Origin: Halorussus aquaticus
GTDB lineage: Archaea > Halobacteriota > Halobacteria > Halobacteriales > Haladaptataceae
Length of the DNA stretch: 64,000 nt
Assembly (NCBI RefSeq): GCF_024218795.1
Contig: NZ_CP100400.1
Coordinates: 186,001 to 250,000, forward strand
Direction of reading: 5' to 3'
Part shown: piece by piece, positions 50,239 to 58,336 of the stretch
Layout of the letters: each line of letters begins with the position of its first letter
Numbering within the stretch: position 1 is the first letter of the stretch
Made by a program: the position numbers and the translations under genes
The notes under the pieces: model-generated
The model's database searches: none
Told to the model about the DNA's origin: nothing
The model's input: only the letters and a program-made list of their open reading frames with translations

Positions 50239-51939
50239 TCAGGCCGACCACGACACGAAGGCGTCGCCGTCGGACGAACATCGCACGGAGAGTTCGTCCG
50301 TGGACGCGTCGTCGGGGACCTGAAACACCAGCCATCCGGTGTGGGTCGCTCCCGGTTCGGACTCGGATTCGGGGGCGTAGAATCGCCCGTCGACGGGCGA
50401 GGCGAGTCCGTCGCCGTCGTCGGACGACTGGTGGAATACCGAGTAGGACTCGCCGTCGACGGCGACTGAGAACGCGGTCGCGTCCGGGAACTCGACCGAC
50501 TCGGTCGCGGTGTTCTCGGCCGTCACGGAGACGAACGCGAACGTCTTGCCCGGCGGTGCGCGGTACGTCTCGTTCCCGCCCGCGTCGTAGATGTACGAGG
50601 CGAGCAGTCCGTCGAAGTGGTCGTTTCCGAGTTCTGCGCGGAGCCTCGCTCCCTCCGGCGTCGTGAACGACTCCGCCAGCGTGCGCGTCGCCGGGTGAAC
50701 GTCCACGCTCGCCGCGGCCGACCCCGGCCGGAGACGATACCGGGCCGTGCCCGGTTCCGGCGGTTCGATTTCGGTCGTCCGCGTCGCGCTCGATCCGGGG
50801 GACAGGTCCAGTTCGAGCGTCTCGCTCGGGTGCCAGTCGGTCGCGTCGGCGTATCGGTGTTCGAGACCGCCGCGGTACGTCCCCGCGACCGACCCCGTGT
50901 TCTCGACGGCCACGGTCACGGTGACCGACTCGCCGAACTCCACCTCGCCAAGCATCTGCAATTCAGTGACCTCGAATCGCGGGAGTTCGACGGGGTCGAA
51001 CCGCCACCGCGCCTCTGGAATCGAGTCGCCGTCCGCGCTCGTGCCGTCCGCGGTCGTGCTGTCGGCGTTCGTTTCGCCCCCGACGGTCGTCTCGCTCTCG
51101 TCGGCGTCCTCGCCCGCGGGCGAGACCGTCTCGTTTCGGGTTTCCGACTCGGTTCGCGTTCGGTTCCACGCGAACTCCGGTCCCGCGGTCGCTCGCTCGC
51201 GGGGAACCTCCGCGAGGAGCCATCCCGTTTGCGCCTCGTCGGGTTCTATCGTCTCCCGGGCGAACGGGTCGCCGTCGATGCCGTCGAGACCCGTGAGATC
51301 GCCTTCGTTCCGGGGGAGTGCCGCGAGTACCTCGCCCTCCGCGACCGAGAAGTCCTCGGGTGCGACACGAACCTGACTGTTCCCTCGGTTCTCCACCGAT
51401 GCTTCGACGGTCACGAGCACCGAGTCGGGGTCCGGTGCGAGGACGACCCGACCGTTCGCAGTATCGTAGAACAGGCCCGAGTGCGGCGATAATCCCATGA
51501 GGCCGACTGCGGGACCGTCGTCGAGGGCGAACTGCTCGCCGCCGCGCAGCGACCGGCCCGAAACCGAGACGACGTGAGACGCCCCAGTTTCGGCGAGTTC
51601 GAATCGGTAATCTCCGGCGTGCCCGAGCGAGAACGGACCGGTCTCGACCGTTCTGGCCTCCGACGACGCCACGTCCGCGATTCGGATTCGCGTCTCGGGA
51701 ACGTCGGCGTCGCCGCCGACGGTCAGCGCGTCCGCGAACTCGCCCGACTGTCCGCCCGCGTTCGTCACCGACACCGACAGCGAGAATCGTTCGCCGACCA
51801 CGACGTTGTTCGGACCCGACACCGTAACGTCCTCGAACTGTACAGGACTTTGACGTAGCGCGCCGCCGAACGCCTGACAGCCTGCGAGAGACGGTAGAGC
51901 GGCCATACCGACGAGAGACAGGAGGTTCCGACGGTTCAT
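50239..51939 (-). CDS. Tat lipoprotein with repeated CARDB/DUF4352-like domains
   Basis: 566 aa. Signal MNRRNLLSLVGMAALPSLAG-C has twin Arg and a lipobox (LAGC; lipidated Cys at residue 21). At least two extracellular modules follow, with VVVGERFSLSVSVTNAGG, ESVTVTVAVENTGSVAG and KTFAFVSVTAENTATESVEF, the wording of CARDB-like or DUF4352-like beta sandwiches. A Thr/Asp-rich linker (about 275-310) separates the halves. It is probably a surface-exposed adhesive or ligand-binding protein. It sits inside the adk-cmk block on the opposite strand. Confidence 0.8.
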   Translation of the reverse strand: MNRRNLLSLVGMAALPSLAGCQAFGGALRQSPVQFEDVTVSGPNNVVVGERFSLSVSVTNAGGQSGEFADALTVGGDADVPETRIRIADVASSEARTVETGPFSLGHAGDYRFELAETGASHVVSVSGRSLRGGEQFALDDGPAVGLMGLSPHSGLFYDTANGRVVLAPDPDSVLVTVEASVENRGNSQVRVAPEDFSVAEGEVLAALPRNEGDLTGLDGIDGDPFARETIEPDEAQTGWLLAEVPRERATAGPEFAWNRTRTESETRNETVSPAGEDADESETTVGGETNADSTTADGTSADGDSIPEARWRFDPVELPRFEVTELQMLGEVEFGESVTVTVAVENTGSVAGTYRGGLEHRYADATDWHPSETLELDLSPGSSATRTTEIEPPEPGTARYRLRPGSAAASVDVHPATRTLAESFTTPEGARLRAELGNDHFDGLLASYIYDAGGNETYRAPPGKTFAFVSVTAENTATESVEFPDATAFSVAVDGESYSVFHQSSDDGDGLASPVDGRFYAPESESEPGATHTGWLVFQVPDDASTDELSVRCSSDGDAFVSWSA

Positions 51940-52075
51940 ACGCCAACGTCTGACAGCCGACGTATAATTCCACTGGCCATCGACCGGCGAAAGATTCTCG
52001 GCCGACAGCGAGTCGGCGGTCCGAGTCGGGTACAGAGCGAAAGTTGATTAACCGGGGGATTCCAAATCTGTCACA

Positions 52076-52993
52076 ATGGCACGGACCGCGGACAAGATAG
52101 AGTCGCTCATCGCCGACGATTCGGGGATGGCCGACGCCTTAGCGGTCGTCTACGACCGCACCGACGCCGGCTCCGATCGAATCGCGTGGGCCGACGTGAA
52201 CGACGAACTCACGAGCGGTCAGTGGGGTCGCCTCATCGAGAAGGACGTCCTCGAAAGCGTGGGCGACGAGTTCCGACTCTCGGACCCCGACGCGGTCGAG
52301 GCGGCGCTCGACGACGAACCGACGACCACCGTCACGACGACCGACGTGGACACCGACGTTGCGGACGTGGACGCCGACGAGTCGTCGTGGACGAAGTGGG
52401 ACAAACTCGCGGCAGTCGGGGCCGGTGGTCTGTTCCTCGGCTACTCGCAGACGTCGGTCCGGAACGTCGTCGGCGGGACGGTCGATGTCGTTCTCGGCCC
52501 CATCGACGCGGTGGTACCGTTCTACCTCGTCGTGCTGACGGTGGCGCTACTGACGGGGCTGTTCACCACCCTGTTGCAGGCGAACCTGATGGACATGGAC
52601 AAGATGAGCCAGTATCAGGAGCGCATGAAGGCCATCCAAGAGAAGCGCAAGGAGGCCAAGGAGCGCGGCGACGACGAGGCGCTCGAACAGATTCGCGACG
52701 AGCAGATGGACGCCATGGGCGACCAGCTCGGCATGTTCAAAGAGCAGTTCCGCCCGATGGTCTGGACGATGTTCTTCACCATCCCGGTGTTCCTGTGGAT
52801 CTACTGGATGGTGCTGGACGGCCACGTCAGCACGGGCGAGTGGACCATCGTCGCGCCGCTCATCGGCGAGGCGCGGTGGACCTCGAAGATACTCGGCCCG
52901 ATGCAGCTCTGGATCGTCTGGTACTTCCTCTGTTCGATGAGCTTCACTCAGCTCATCCGGAAGTCGCTGAACATCCAGACGACGCCGACGTAG
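52076..52993 (+). CDS. DUF106 membrane protein insertase (EMC3/TMCO1/YidC-like)
   Basis: 305 aa. A helical N-terminal cytoplasmic extension (1 to about 110, acidic) precedes three transmembrane helices: FYLVVLTVALLTGLFTTLLQ, then after a coiled-coil loop MWTMFFTIPVFLWIYWMV, then LWIVWYFLCSMSFTQLIRK. The loop LMDMDKMSQYQERMKAIQEKRKE with its lysine-rich amphipathic hairpin is the hallmark of archaeal Oxa1-superfamily insertases (the Ylp1/DUF106 group). It inserts membrane proteins with SecYEG. The placement beside adk, cmk and cbf5 is the known archaeal context. Confidence 0.9.
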   Translation: MARTADKIESLIADDSGMADALAVVYDRTDAGSDRIAWADVNDELTSGQWGRLIEKDVLESVGDEFRLSDPDAVEAALDDEPTTTVTTTDVDTDVADVDADESSWTKWDKLAAVGAGGLFLGYSQTSVRNVVGGTVDVVLGPIDAVVPFYLVVLTVALLTGLFTTLLQANLMDMDKMSQYQERMKAIQEKRKEAKERGDDEALEQIRDEQMDAMGDQLGMFKEQFRPMVWTMFFTIPVFLWIYWMVLDGHVSTGEWTIVAPLIGEARWTSKILGPMQLWIVWYFLCSMSFTQLIRKSLNIQTTPT

Positions 52994-53228
52994 ACGACTG
53001 CTCCCGCGTTCCGTTTCTGAGTCGCTCGACGGCGCGGCCTTCTTCCGCGGAATTTTCCGGTCCGAAGTAGCATTTCGCTCGCCGCTCGTCCCACACTGTA
53101 TCGACCAGTCGCATCACTCTCTCGCTCGAAGCGCGGCCGACACGTCGGCGGCGTCAGTCGCGGGACGGCGAATTCGGGGAACGCGACGAGTTCAAAACCT
53201 CTTTCATACCTCCACTCGGAGATGAGAT

Positions 53229-53804
53229 ATGCTAATTACAGTCTCCGGACCGCCGGGCAGCGGGAAGAGTACGACTGCCTCCAAACTGGCGGACGCGCTC
53301 GACCTCGACCACGTCAGCGGCGGCGACATCTTCCGGGAACTCGCGGACGAACGCGGCTACACCACGCTGGAGTTCAACAAGCTCGCCGAGGAGGACGACC
53401 AGATAGACCGCGACCTCGACCGACGCCTCCGGTCCATCGCGGCCGAGCGCGAGGACGTGGTGCTGGAGTCCCGACTCGCGGGCTGGTTGGCGGGCGAGCA
53501 CGCCGACTTCCGCATCTGGCTCGACGCGCCGCTGGACGTGCGGGCCGAGCGCATCGCCGAGCGCGAGGACAAGTCCGTCGCGGAGACCCGCGAGGAGACC
53601 GCCGCGCGGCAGGGGAGCGAGGCCGACCGCTATCGGGAGTACTACGACATCGACATCACCGACCTCACCATCTACGACCTCTCGGTGAACACCGCGCGGT
53701 GGAACGCCGACTCGGTGCTGGAGATGCTCGTGACCGCCGTGGGCGACTACGACCCGGCCACCGACGAGGGGAAGTATCCCGTCGACGCAACCTACGACTT
53801 CTGA
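53229..53804 (+). CDS. cmk: Cytidylate kinase
   Basis: 191 aa. Phosphorylates CMP and dCMP. Archaeal-type short form: P-loop [18 protein letters not shown], then [16 protein letters not shown] and [12 protein letters not shown], and the LID-like [20 protein letters not shown]. The archaeal version lacks the large insert of bacterial Cmk. It is followed 4 nt later by cbf5, so co-translated. Confidence 0.93.
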   Translation: MLITVSGPPGSGKSTTASKLADALDLDHVSGGDIFRELADERGYTTLEFNKLAEEDDQIDRDLDRRLRSIAAEREDVVLESRLAGWLAGEHADFRIWLDAPLDVRAERIAEREDKSVAETREETAARQGSEADRYREYYDIDITDLTIYDLSVNTARWNADSVLEMLVTAVGDYDPATDEGKYPVDATYDF

Positions 53805-53808
53805 CGCC

Positions 53809-54678
53809 ATGCTCCGCGGACCTCCAGACGAACGACCTCCCGACGAACTGCTCGCCTTCGGCGTCGTGAACCTCGACAAACCGCCCGGTCCCTCGGCCCA
53901 TCAGGTCGCGGCGTGGGTCCGCGACCGAGCGAGGGTAGACCAAGCCGCCCACGCCGGGACGCTCGACCCGAAGGTCACGGGCTGTCTGCCGGTGCTGACC
54001 GGCGCGGCGACCCGCCTCTCGCAGGTGTTTCTGGAGGGCGCGAAGGAGTACGTCGCGGTGCTGGAACTCCACGACGAGCCACCGGCCGACGTCGAGGCCA
54101 TCGTCTCGGAGTTCGAGGGGCCGCTCTACCAGAAGCCCCCGCGAAAGAGCGCGGTGGCTCGCAAGCTCCGCGTGCGGGAAATCTACGACTTGGACCTGTT
54201 GGAAGTGAAAGACCGTCAGGCGCTCCTCCGCATTCGGTGCGAGAGCGGGACCTACATCCGGAAGCTCTGTCACGACCTCGGTCTCGCGCTCGGGACGGGC
54301 GCGCACATGGGCCACCTCCGCCGGACCGGGACCGACCCCTTCGACGACTCGACGCTGGTGACGATGGAGGACCTCACGGACGCGCTGGCGCGCTGGCGCG
54401 AGGACGGAGAAGACGACTGGCTCCGGGAGGTCGTCAGTCCGGCCGAGCGCGCGCTGACCCACATCCCGGCGGTCACCGTCGCGCCGAGCGCGGCCGAGCA
54501 GATAGCGCAGGGCGCGCAGGTGTACGCGCCGGGGGTCATCGCGGCGGACCCGGCGGACGAGGGGCAGTTGGTCGCCTGCTACACCCCGGACGAGGCCGCG
54601 GTCTGTCTCGGGACGATGGTCGGCGACGCGGACGCCGAGGAAGGCGTCGTCGTGGAACTGGAACGCGTACTGGTGTAG
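53809..54678 (+). CDS. cbf5: tRNA/rRNA pseudouridine synthase (Cbf5/TruB family)
   Basis: 289 aa. Catalytic subunit of the archaeal H/ACA complex and tRNA U55 pseudouridine synthase. The N-terminal domain has LLAFGVVNLDKPPGPSAHQV, the catalytic motif AHAGTLDPKVTGCLPV (Asp53) and a second region GTYIRKLCHDLG. The C-terminal about 65 residues form a PUA domain (ERALTHIPAVTV... QLVACYTPDEAAVCLG). The length fits archaeal Cbf5. Last gene of the cmk-cbf5 unit. Confidence 0.93.
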   Translation: MLRGPPDERPPDELLAFGVVNLDKPPGPSAHQVAAWVRDRARVDQAAHAGTLDPKVTGCLPVLTGAATRLSQVFLEGAKEYVAVLELHDEPPADVEAIVSEFEGPLYQKPPRKSAVARKLRVREIYDLDLLEVKDRQALLRIRCESGTYIRKLCHDLGLALGTGAHMGHLRRTGTDPFDDSTLVTMEDLTDALARWREDGEDDWLREVVSPAERALTHIPAVTVAPSAAEQIAQGAQVYAPGVIAADPADEGQLVACYTPDEAAVCLGTMVGDADAEEGVVVELERVLV

Positions 54679-54835
54679 TCGGGACTCCGGGTTTCGATTC
54701 TCGCGCGGTGGGCGCGTCGCCCGCGGCGACGCGCCCGCACGCGCCGGGTCGGAGTACCGAACCGGCGTCCGCTCTCCCCGGTTCTCTCCTGCCGCCAAAC
54801 CCATCTTTTTGCCCTCGCTCTGTGACCGTCCCGAC

Positions 54836-55924
54836 ATGCAACTCGGCACCGCCGAATCCGACCCCGGCGAACTCGTCACGGGGTGGCTCGACGTGACCGA
54901 CCTCCCGACCGGCACCCCCGAACGACTCCCCGTCCTCGTCGCGGAGGGCGAGGAGGACGGCCCGACGCTCTGGATTACGGCCGCCATCCACGGCAACGAG
55001 GTGACGGGCCTCGCGGTCGCGCAGGACGTGATGACCGACGACCTGCCCGGCGAAATCCGGGGCACCGTGGTCTGCGTCCCGACTCTCAACCCCGCGGGCC
55101 TGCGTCGCAACACCCGCACCTCCTACTACGACGACGAGGACCCCAACCGCTACTTCCCGGACCCCGACGCCGAGAGCAGTCGCCCGCCGAGCGTCCAACA
55201 ACTCGTGGACGAGCGCGTCTACGAGGCGTTCACCGACTCCGCGGACGCCCTCGTGGACCTCCACACCGCCCACGTCGGGTCGATGCCGTTCCTCATTCGC
55301 GACAGGGTTCTCTACGGTGAGAAGCGGACCGAGGACGAGGCCCGCGAACTCGCCGACGACCTCGAATCGCTCGTGGACGCCTTCGGAATGACCGTGGTCA
55401 ACGAGTACGCCGCCGAGGAGTACACTGAGCAGAACCTCCAGCGCTCGACCGCGGGCGCGGCGCTGAACAACGCCGGAATCCCGGCGTTCACCGCGGAACT
55501 CGGCGGCCACGCCGTCGTCGAGGAGGACACCCGCGAGGCGGGCGTCGCGGGCGTCCGGAACGTCATGCGCGAACTCGGCGTCCTCCCGGGCGACCCGTCC
55601 GCGGTCGGTCCCGAGGCACCCGTCGAGTACCCGGTCAAGCGCGCGGTCCACCCTCACACCGACGCGCCCGGTATCGCGCGTCACCGCGTCGAAGCGGGCG
55701 ACGTGGTGGCTGAGGGCGACGTCGTCGCCGACGTCTGCACGCCCCACGGCGACCGGAAGACCGCGGTCGAGGCCGACCACGACGGCTACGTCCTCGGCCG
55801 GATGCACGGCGTCGCGGTCTACGAGAACGACGCGCTGGCGAGCATGGCGGTCCGCGACGACGGCGACCTCGTGGTCCCGCGCGAGTCCAGCGAGGACGGG
55901 CCGAACGGGTGCGAGACGAACTGA
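54836..55924 (+). CDS. Succinylglutamate desuccinylase/aspartoacylase-family zinc hydrolase
   Basis: 362 aa. Zinc carboxypeptidase fold (M14-like). Zinc ligands H52 and E55 in TAAIHGNEVTGL and H143 in LVDLHTAHVGS. CVPTLNPAGLRRNTRTSYYD contains the substrate arginines. Family members cleave N-acyl amino acids or release acyl groups, and ectoine-associated relatives also exist. The substrate here is unknown. The C-terminal 100 residues form the extra beta domain. ATG 54836 is 28 nt after a T-rich TATA. Confidence 0.85.
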   Translation: MQLGTAESDPGELVTGWLDVTDLPTGTPERLPVLVAEGEEDGPTLWITAAIHGNEVTGLAVAQDVMTDDLPGEIRGTVVCVPTLNPAGLRRNTRTSYYDDEDPNRYFPDPDAESSRPPSVQQLVDERVYEAFTDSADALVDLHTAHVGSMPFLIRDRVLYGEKRTEDEARELADDLESLVDAFGMTVVNEYAAEEYTEQNLQRSTAGAALNNAGIPAFTAELGGHAVVEEDTREAGVAGVRNVMRELGVLPGDPSAVGPEAPVEYPVKRAVHPHTDAPGIARHRVEAGDVVAEGDVVADVCTPHGDRKTAVEADHDGYVLGRMHGVAVYENDALASMAVRDDGDLVVPRESSEDGPNGCETN

Positions 55925-56088
55925 CGGTTCGGAGTGGCAGTCTGGCGTGACGGGTCGAAGTGCTGGCCCCGAGAGGGGCGTCGGTGGGGGCGCATCGAGG
56001 ACCCTGTTCGGAGCGAAATCGCTCGACGTGAAACGAAGCGCTTAACTCAGGGACGGGCTTTTGTGGAAATGCACACGGAGTGCACTAC

Positions 56089-56159
56089 GGGACCGTGGGG
56101 TAGCGGTATCCTCAGCCGATGGGGTCGGTTGGACCTGAGTTCGAATCTCGGCGGTCCCA
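56089..56159 (+). tRNA. tRNA-Pro(GGG)
   Basis: 71 nt with the discriminator A (no encoded CCA). The acceptor stem GGGACCG/CGGTCCC pairs 7/7, the anticodon stem AGCCG/CGGTT pairs 5/5 with one G-U, and the 7-nt loop ATGGGGT carries anticodon GGG (codon CCC). The T-arm CTGAG-TTCGAAT-CTCGG pairs with one wobble and has the invariant TTC. The gene stands alone, with no intron. It could serve as an integration target, but no integrase is near. Confidence 0.93.
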
Positions 56160-56353
56160 TACCAAATTAAAGGCTAGCGGCACTCGTCGCCGCTTTTTCA
56201 CGAAATCGAGCTGGTTAGCGCGAGCCGTGCGTCCGGCTCTGACACCACTATCTGCGAGTTCTGCGCCTTCGTCATCGACAGAGACAGCTTCGGACCTACC
56301 CGAGGACGCGTAGGGAGACAAGAGTTATCCGCTCCGTTCATCTTTCGATTATT

Positions 56354-56848
56354 ATGGCTCAGACGTTAGTGAAGAAAGTCCGTCGGAACCCCGTGTTGAC
56401 ATTCGGTGTTACAGGTGGCGGATTTGGACTACTGTTCGTTCTGGCTGCGCCTATCCGGGGTTGGCTCGCCGGGCGGGGGTTTACTCTGCCGACCGGCTCC
56501 CTCTGGCTGCTCGTCGTCGGAGGTTTCCTCGGCGGGTCGCTTCTCGCGTGGCTTCTGTGGGAGCTTCTCGGTGGGGAACGGTCGTCGGTCCGTGGAACCG
56601 TGACTGGAGCACTCGTCGGCTTACTCGCGCTCCCCGTTCCGTTTTATCTAATCGAGATCGCCCTCGTCGTAACTGGCGAGAATCTGTTCGAGCCGCTACC
56701 GGAAGCATCCCCAGTCGTTCGATTGCTCTCTGATCTCCTACTGTTTCTCTTGACTCCACTCTTACTCGGCGCGATAGGCCTAATTCCGACGTACGGTGGG
56801 ACGATCATTCTCGGCGCTCTCGTCGGCTATCTCCTCGCCCGCGATTGA
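56354..56848 (+). CDS. Four-helix membrane protein of unknown function
   Basis: 164 aa. Four hydrophobic segments (GGGFGLLFVLAAPIRGWLA, LWLLVVGGFLGGSLLAWLLW, GALVGLLALPVPFYLIEIALV, GTIILGALVGYLLAR) with a conserved arginine near the N-terminus. It lies just after tRNA-Pro. The codon use is slightly less GC-biased than the neighbours. Family not recognised; transport or signalling cannot be told apart. Confidence 0.65.
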   Translation: MAQTLVKKVRRNPVLTFGVTGGGFGLLFVLAAPIRGWLAGRGFTLPTGSLWLLVVGGFLGGSLLAWLLWELLGGERSSVRGTVTGALVGLLALPVPFYLIEIALVVTGENLFEPLPEASPVVRLLSDLLLFLLTPLLLGAIGLIPTYGGTIILGALVGYLLARD

Positions 56849-56856
56849 GGCTTAGA

Positions 56857-57117
56857 TTACTCGCCCACCGACCACGACAACTCCGCCTCGACAGGCGACT
56901 CTCCCGTAGCCAGCATCTCGGCACTCTCCTCGGACGTGACGTTCCCCCGCCGCTCGGCAGTAGCCGTCGACTCGACGAACGCGACTTTCGGGACGGCCAC
57001 GCTGACCCCGGCCATCGTGATGTAGAACCCGGCCGCTCGGTCTATCGCTTCGCTCTTGGTGTTGACGACGGGCCGAGGTGTCCGCGCGCGTCCGTTCCGT
57101 CCGACCGCCATTTTCAT
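56857..57117 (-). CDS. Small conserved haloarchaeal protein
   Basis: 86 aa from ATG 57117 (or 57111). MKMAVGRNGRARTPRPVVNT starts a mildly basic N-terminus, followed by a hydrophobic strand GFYITMAGVSVAVPKVAFVE and an acidic tail. The frame is open 62 codons upstream, but that part overlaps the metalloprotease gene and looks spurious. It is divergent from the metalloprotease with only 38 nt between starts, so they share a promoter region. Function unknown. Confidence 0.55.
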   Translation of the reverse strand: MKMAVGRNGRARTPRPVVNTKSEAIDRAAGFYITMAGVSVAVPKVAFVESTATAERRGNVTSEESAEMLATGESPVEAELSWSVGE

Positions 57118-57155
57118 GTGTCCGCTCTCCCGAGCGTCTCGTAATCGTGTTCGAT

Positions 57156-58259
57156 ATGCGGGTGGTCGCCGTGGTCGGTCTCGTGCTTCTGGCCGGGTGC
57201 AGCGGCGCGCTTCAGGAGACGACGCCGACTCCCACGACGGGCGAGACGACTGTTTCCCCGGTCGATACAACGACGACCGAGACGGCGGCGACTCCGACCG
57301 CACCGGCGACGACCGCGGGCGCGACGACGACCGCCGAAGCGGAGGGCGTCGAGAACCCGTGGGGAAAGCGGAAGGTGACGGTCGCGGTGTGGAACACCGT
57401 CAACCAGTCCCGGAACGTCGAACCGCTCGTGAACCGGACGCTGGCGTACTGGAACGGTAACGGGAGCGAGTACGCGGAGTACGACGTCACGTTCGTCCGC
57501 GCGTCGAACGCGTACGACGCGGACGTCACCGTCAGACTCGTCGCTCGGATTACCGAGTGCGGCGACGGCGGGACGGACTCCACGGTCGGGTGTGCGCCGA
57601 AACTCGACTCGTGGGAGACGCCCGACGACCCCGTCCGGGTCGATATCGTCGCTGGCTACTCGAACGAATCGACGAGGCAGATTCTCCGACACGAGTTCGG
57701 CCACGTCGTCGGCCTCGACCACGGCGAAGAGCCGATGCCGACGATGAAGGCGATAGCCCGACACACGTACCTGTCCCAACCCGACGTCGCCGACCGGACG
57801 GTCCCGTGGCGCAACAGCACGCTCTCGGTCCACGTGGACGTGTCCACGCTTCCGGGCCACGACCGCGAGGACGCCCGCGAGCAGATTCAGCACGCGCTCG
57901 ACTACTACGAGTCGGGTGCCGAGGGCGCGGTCCCGAGCAACGTGTCGTTCGTGCTGACGTCGAATCGGTCGGCGGCGGACGTCCGGATTGGCTTCCCGGA
58001 CGACCCGTTCGACTGTGCGGGCGAGCGCATGCGCGAGGGGTCCTGCGGACTGCCGTGGGTGTACGATACGGACACGGACGACGCGCCCGAGTACTTCTCG
58101 GACTACGGAATCAAGTTGCGCGGTCTCGACGTGGACGCGGTCGGCTGGCACGTCGGCTACTGGCTGTCGGACGCGATGGGTCTCGGCGAGGGCGAGTTGC
58201 CAGAACCGTTCGTCGACGGCGGTCGGGGCCAGCGCCAGAGCGACTGGTGGGAACGCTAA
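57156..58259 (+). CDS. Metzincin-type zinc metalloprotease lipoprotein
   Basis: 367 aa. Lipobox signal RVVAVVGLVLLAG-C15 and a Thr/Pro-rich low-complexity linker (20-65) anchor it outside the cell. The protease domain has the full zinc-binding signature HEFGHVVGLDHG (H179-E180-x2-H183-x2-G186-x2-H189) and the Met-turn candidate EPMPTM (M194/M197), as in metzincins such as matrixins. A C-terminal part (about 215-330) resembles a degraded second catalytic-like module (VHVDVSTLPGHDREDARE, ADVRIGFPDDPFDC). Substrate unknown; a cell-surface protease is likely. Confidence 0.82.
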   Translation: MRVVAVVGLVLLAGCSGALQETTPTPTTGETTVSPVDTTTTETAATPTAPATTAGATTTAEAEGVENPWGKRKVTVAVWNTVNQSRNVEPLVNRTLAYWNGNGSEYAEYDVTFVRASNAYDADVTVRLVARITECGDGGTDSTVGCAPKLDSWETPDDPVRVDIVAGYSNESTRQILRHEFGHVVGLDHGEEPMPTMKAIARHTYLSQPDVADRTVPWRNSTLSVHVDVSTLPGHDREDAREQIQHALDYYESGAEGAVPSNVSFVLTSNRSAADVRIGFPDDPFDCAGERMREGSCGLPWVYDTDTDDAPEYFSDYGIKLRGLDVDAVGWHVGYWLSDAMGLGEGELPEPFVDGGRGQRQSDWWER

Positions 58260-58336
58260 CTGAGACCGCCGAACTCGGTTCGTCCGAACGTCGAAGACGA
58301 GTCCGACTCGGGACGCGGGAGTCCCGAAACGGTCCG

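Noticed and set aside
56089-56353. Integrated element at tRNA-Pro
   Set aside because: No integrase, no repeated tRNA 3' end and no clear composition break were seen downstream.
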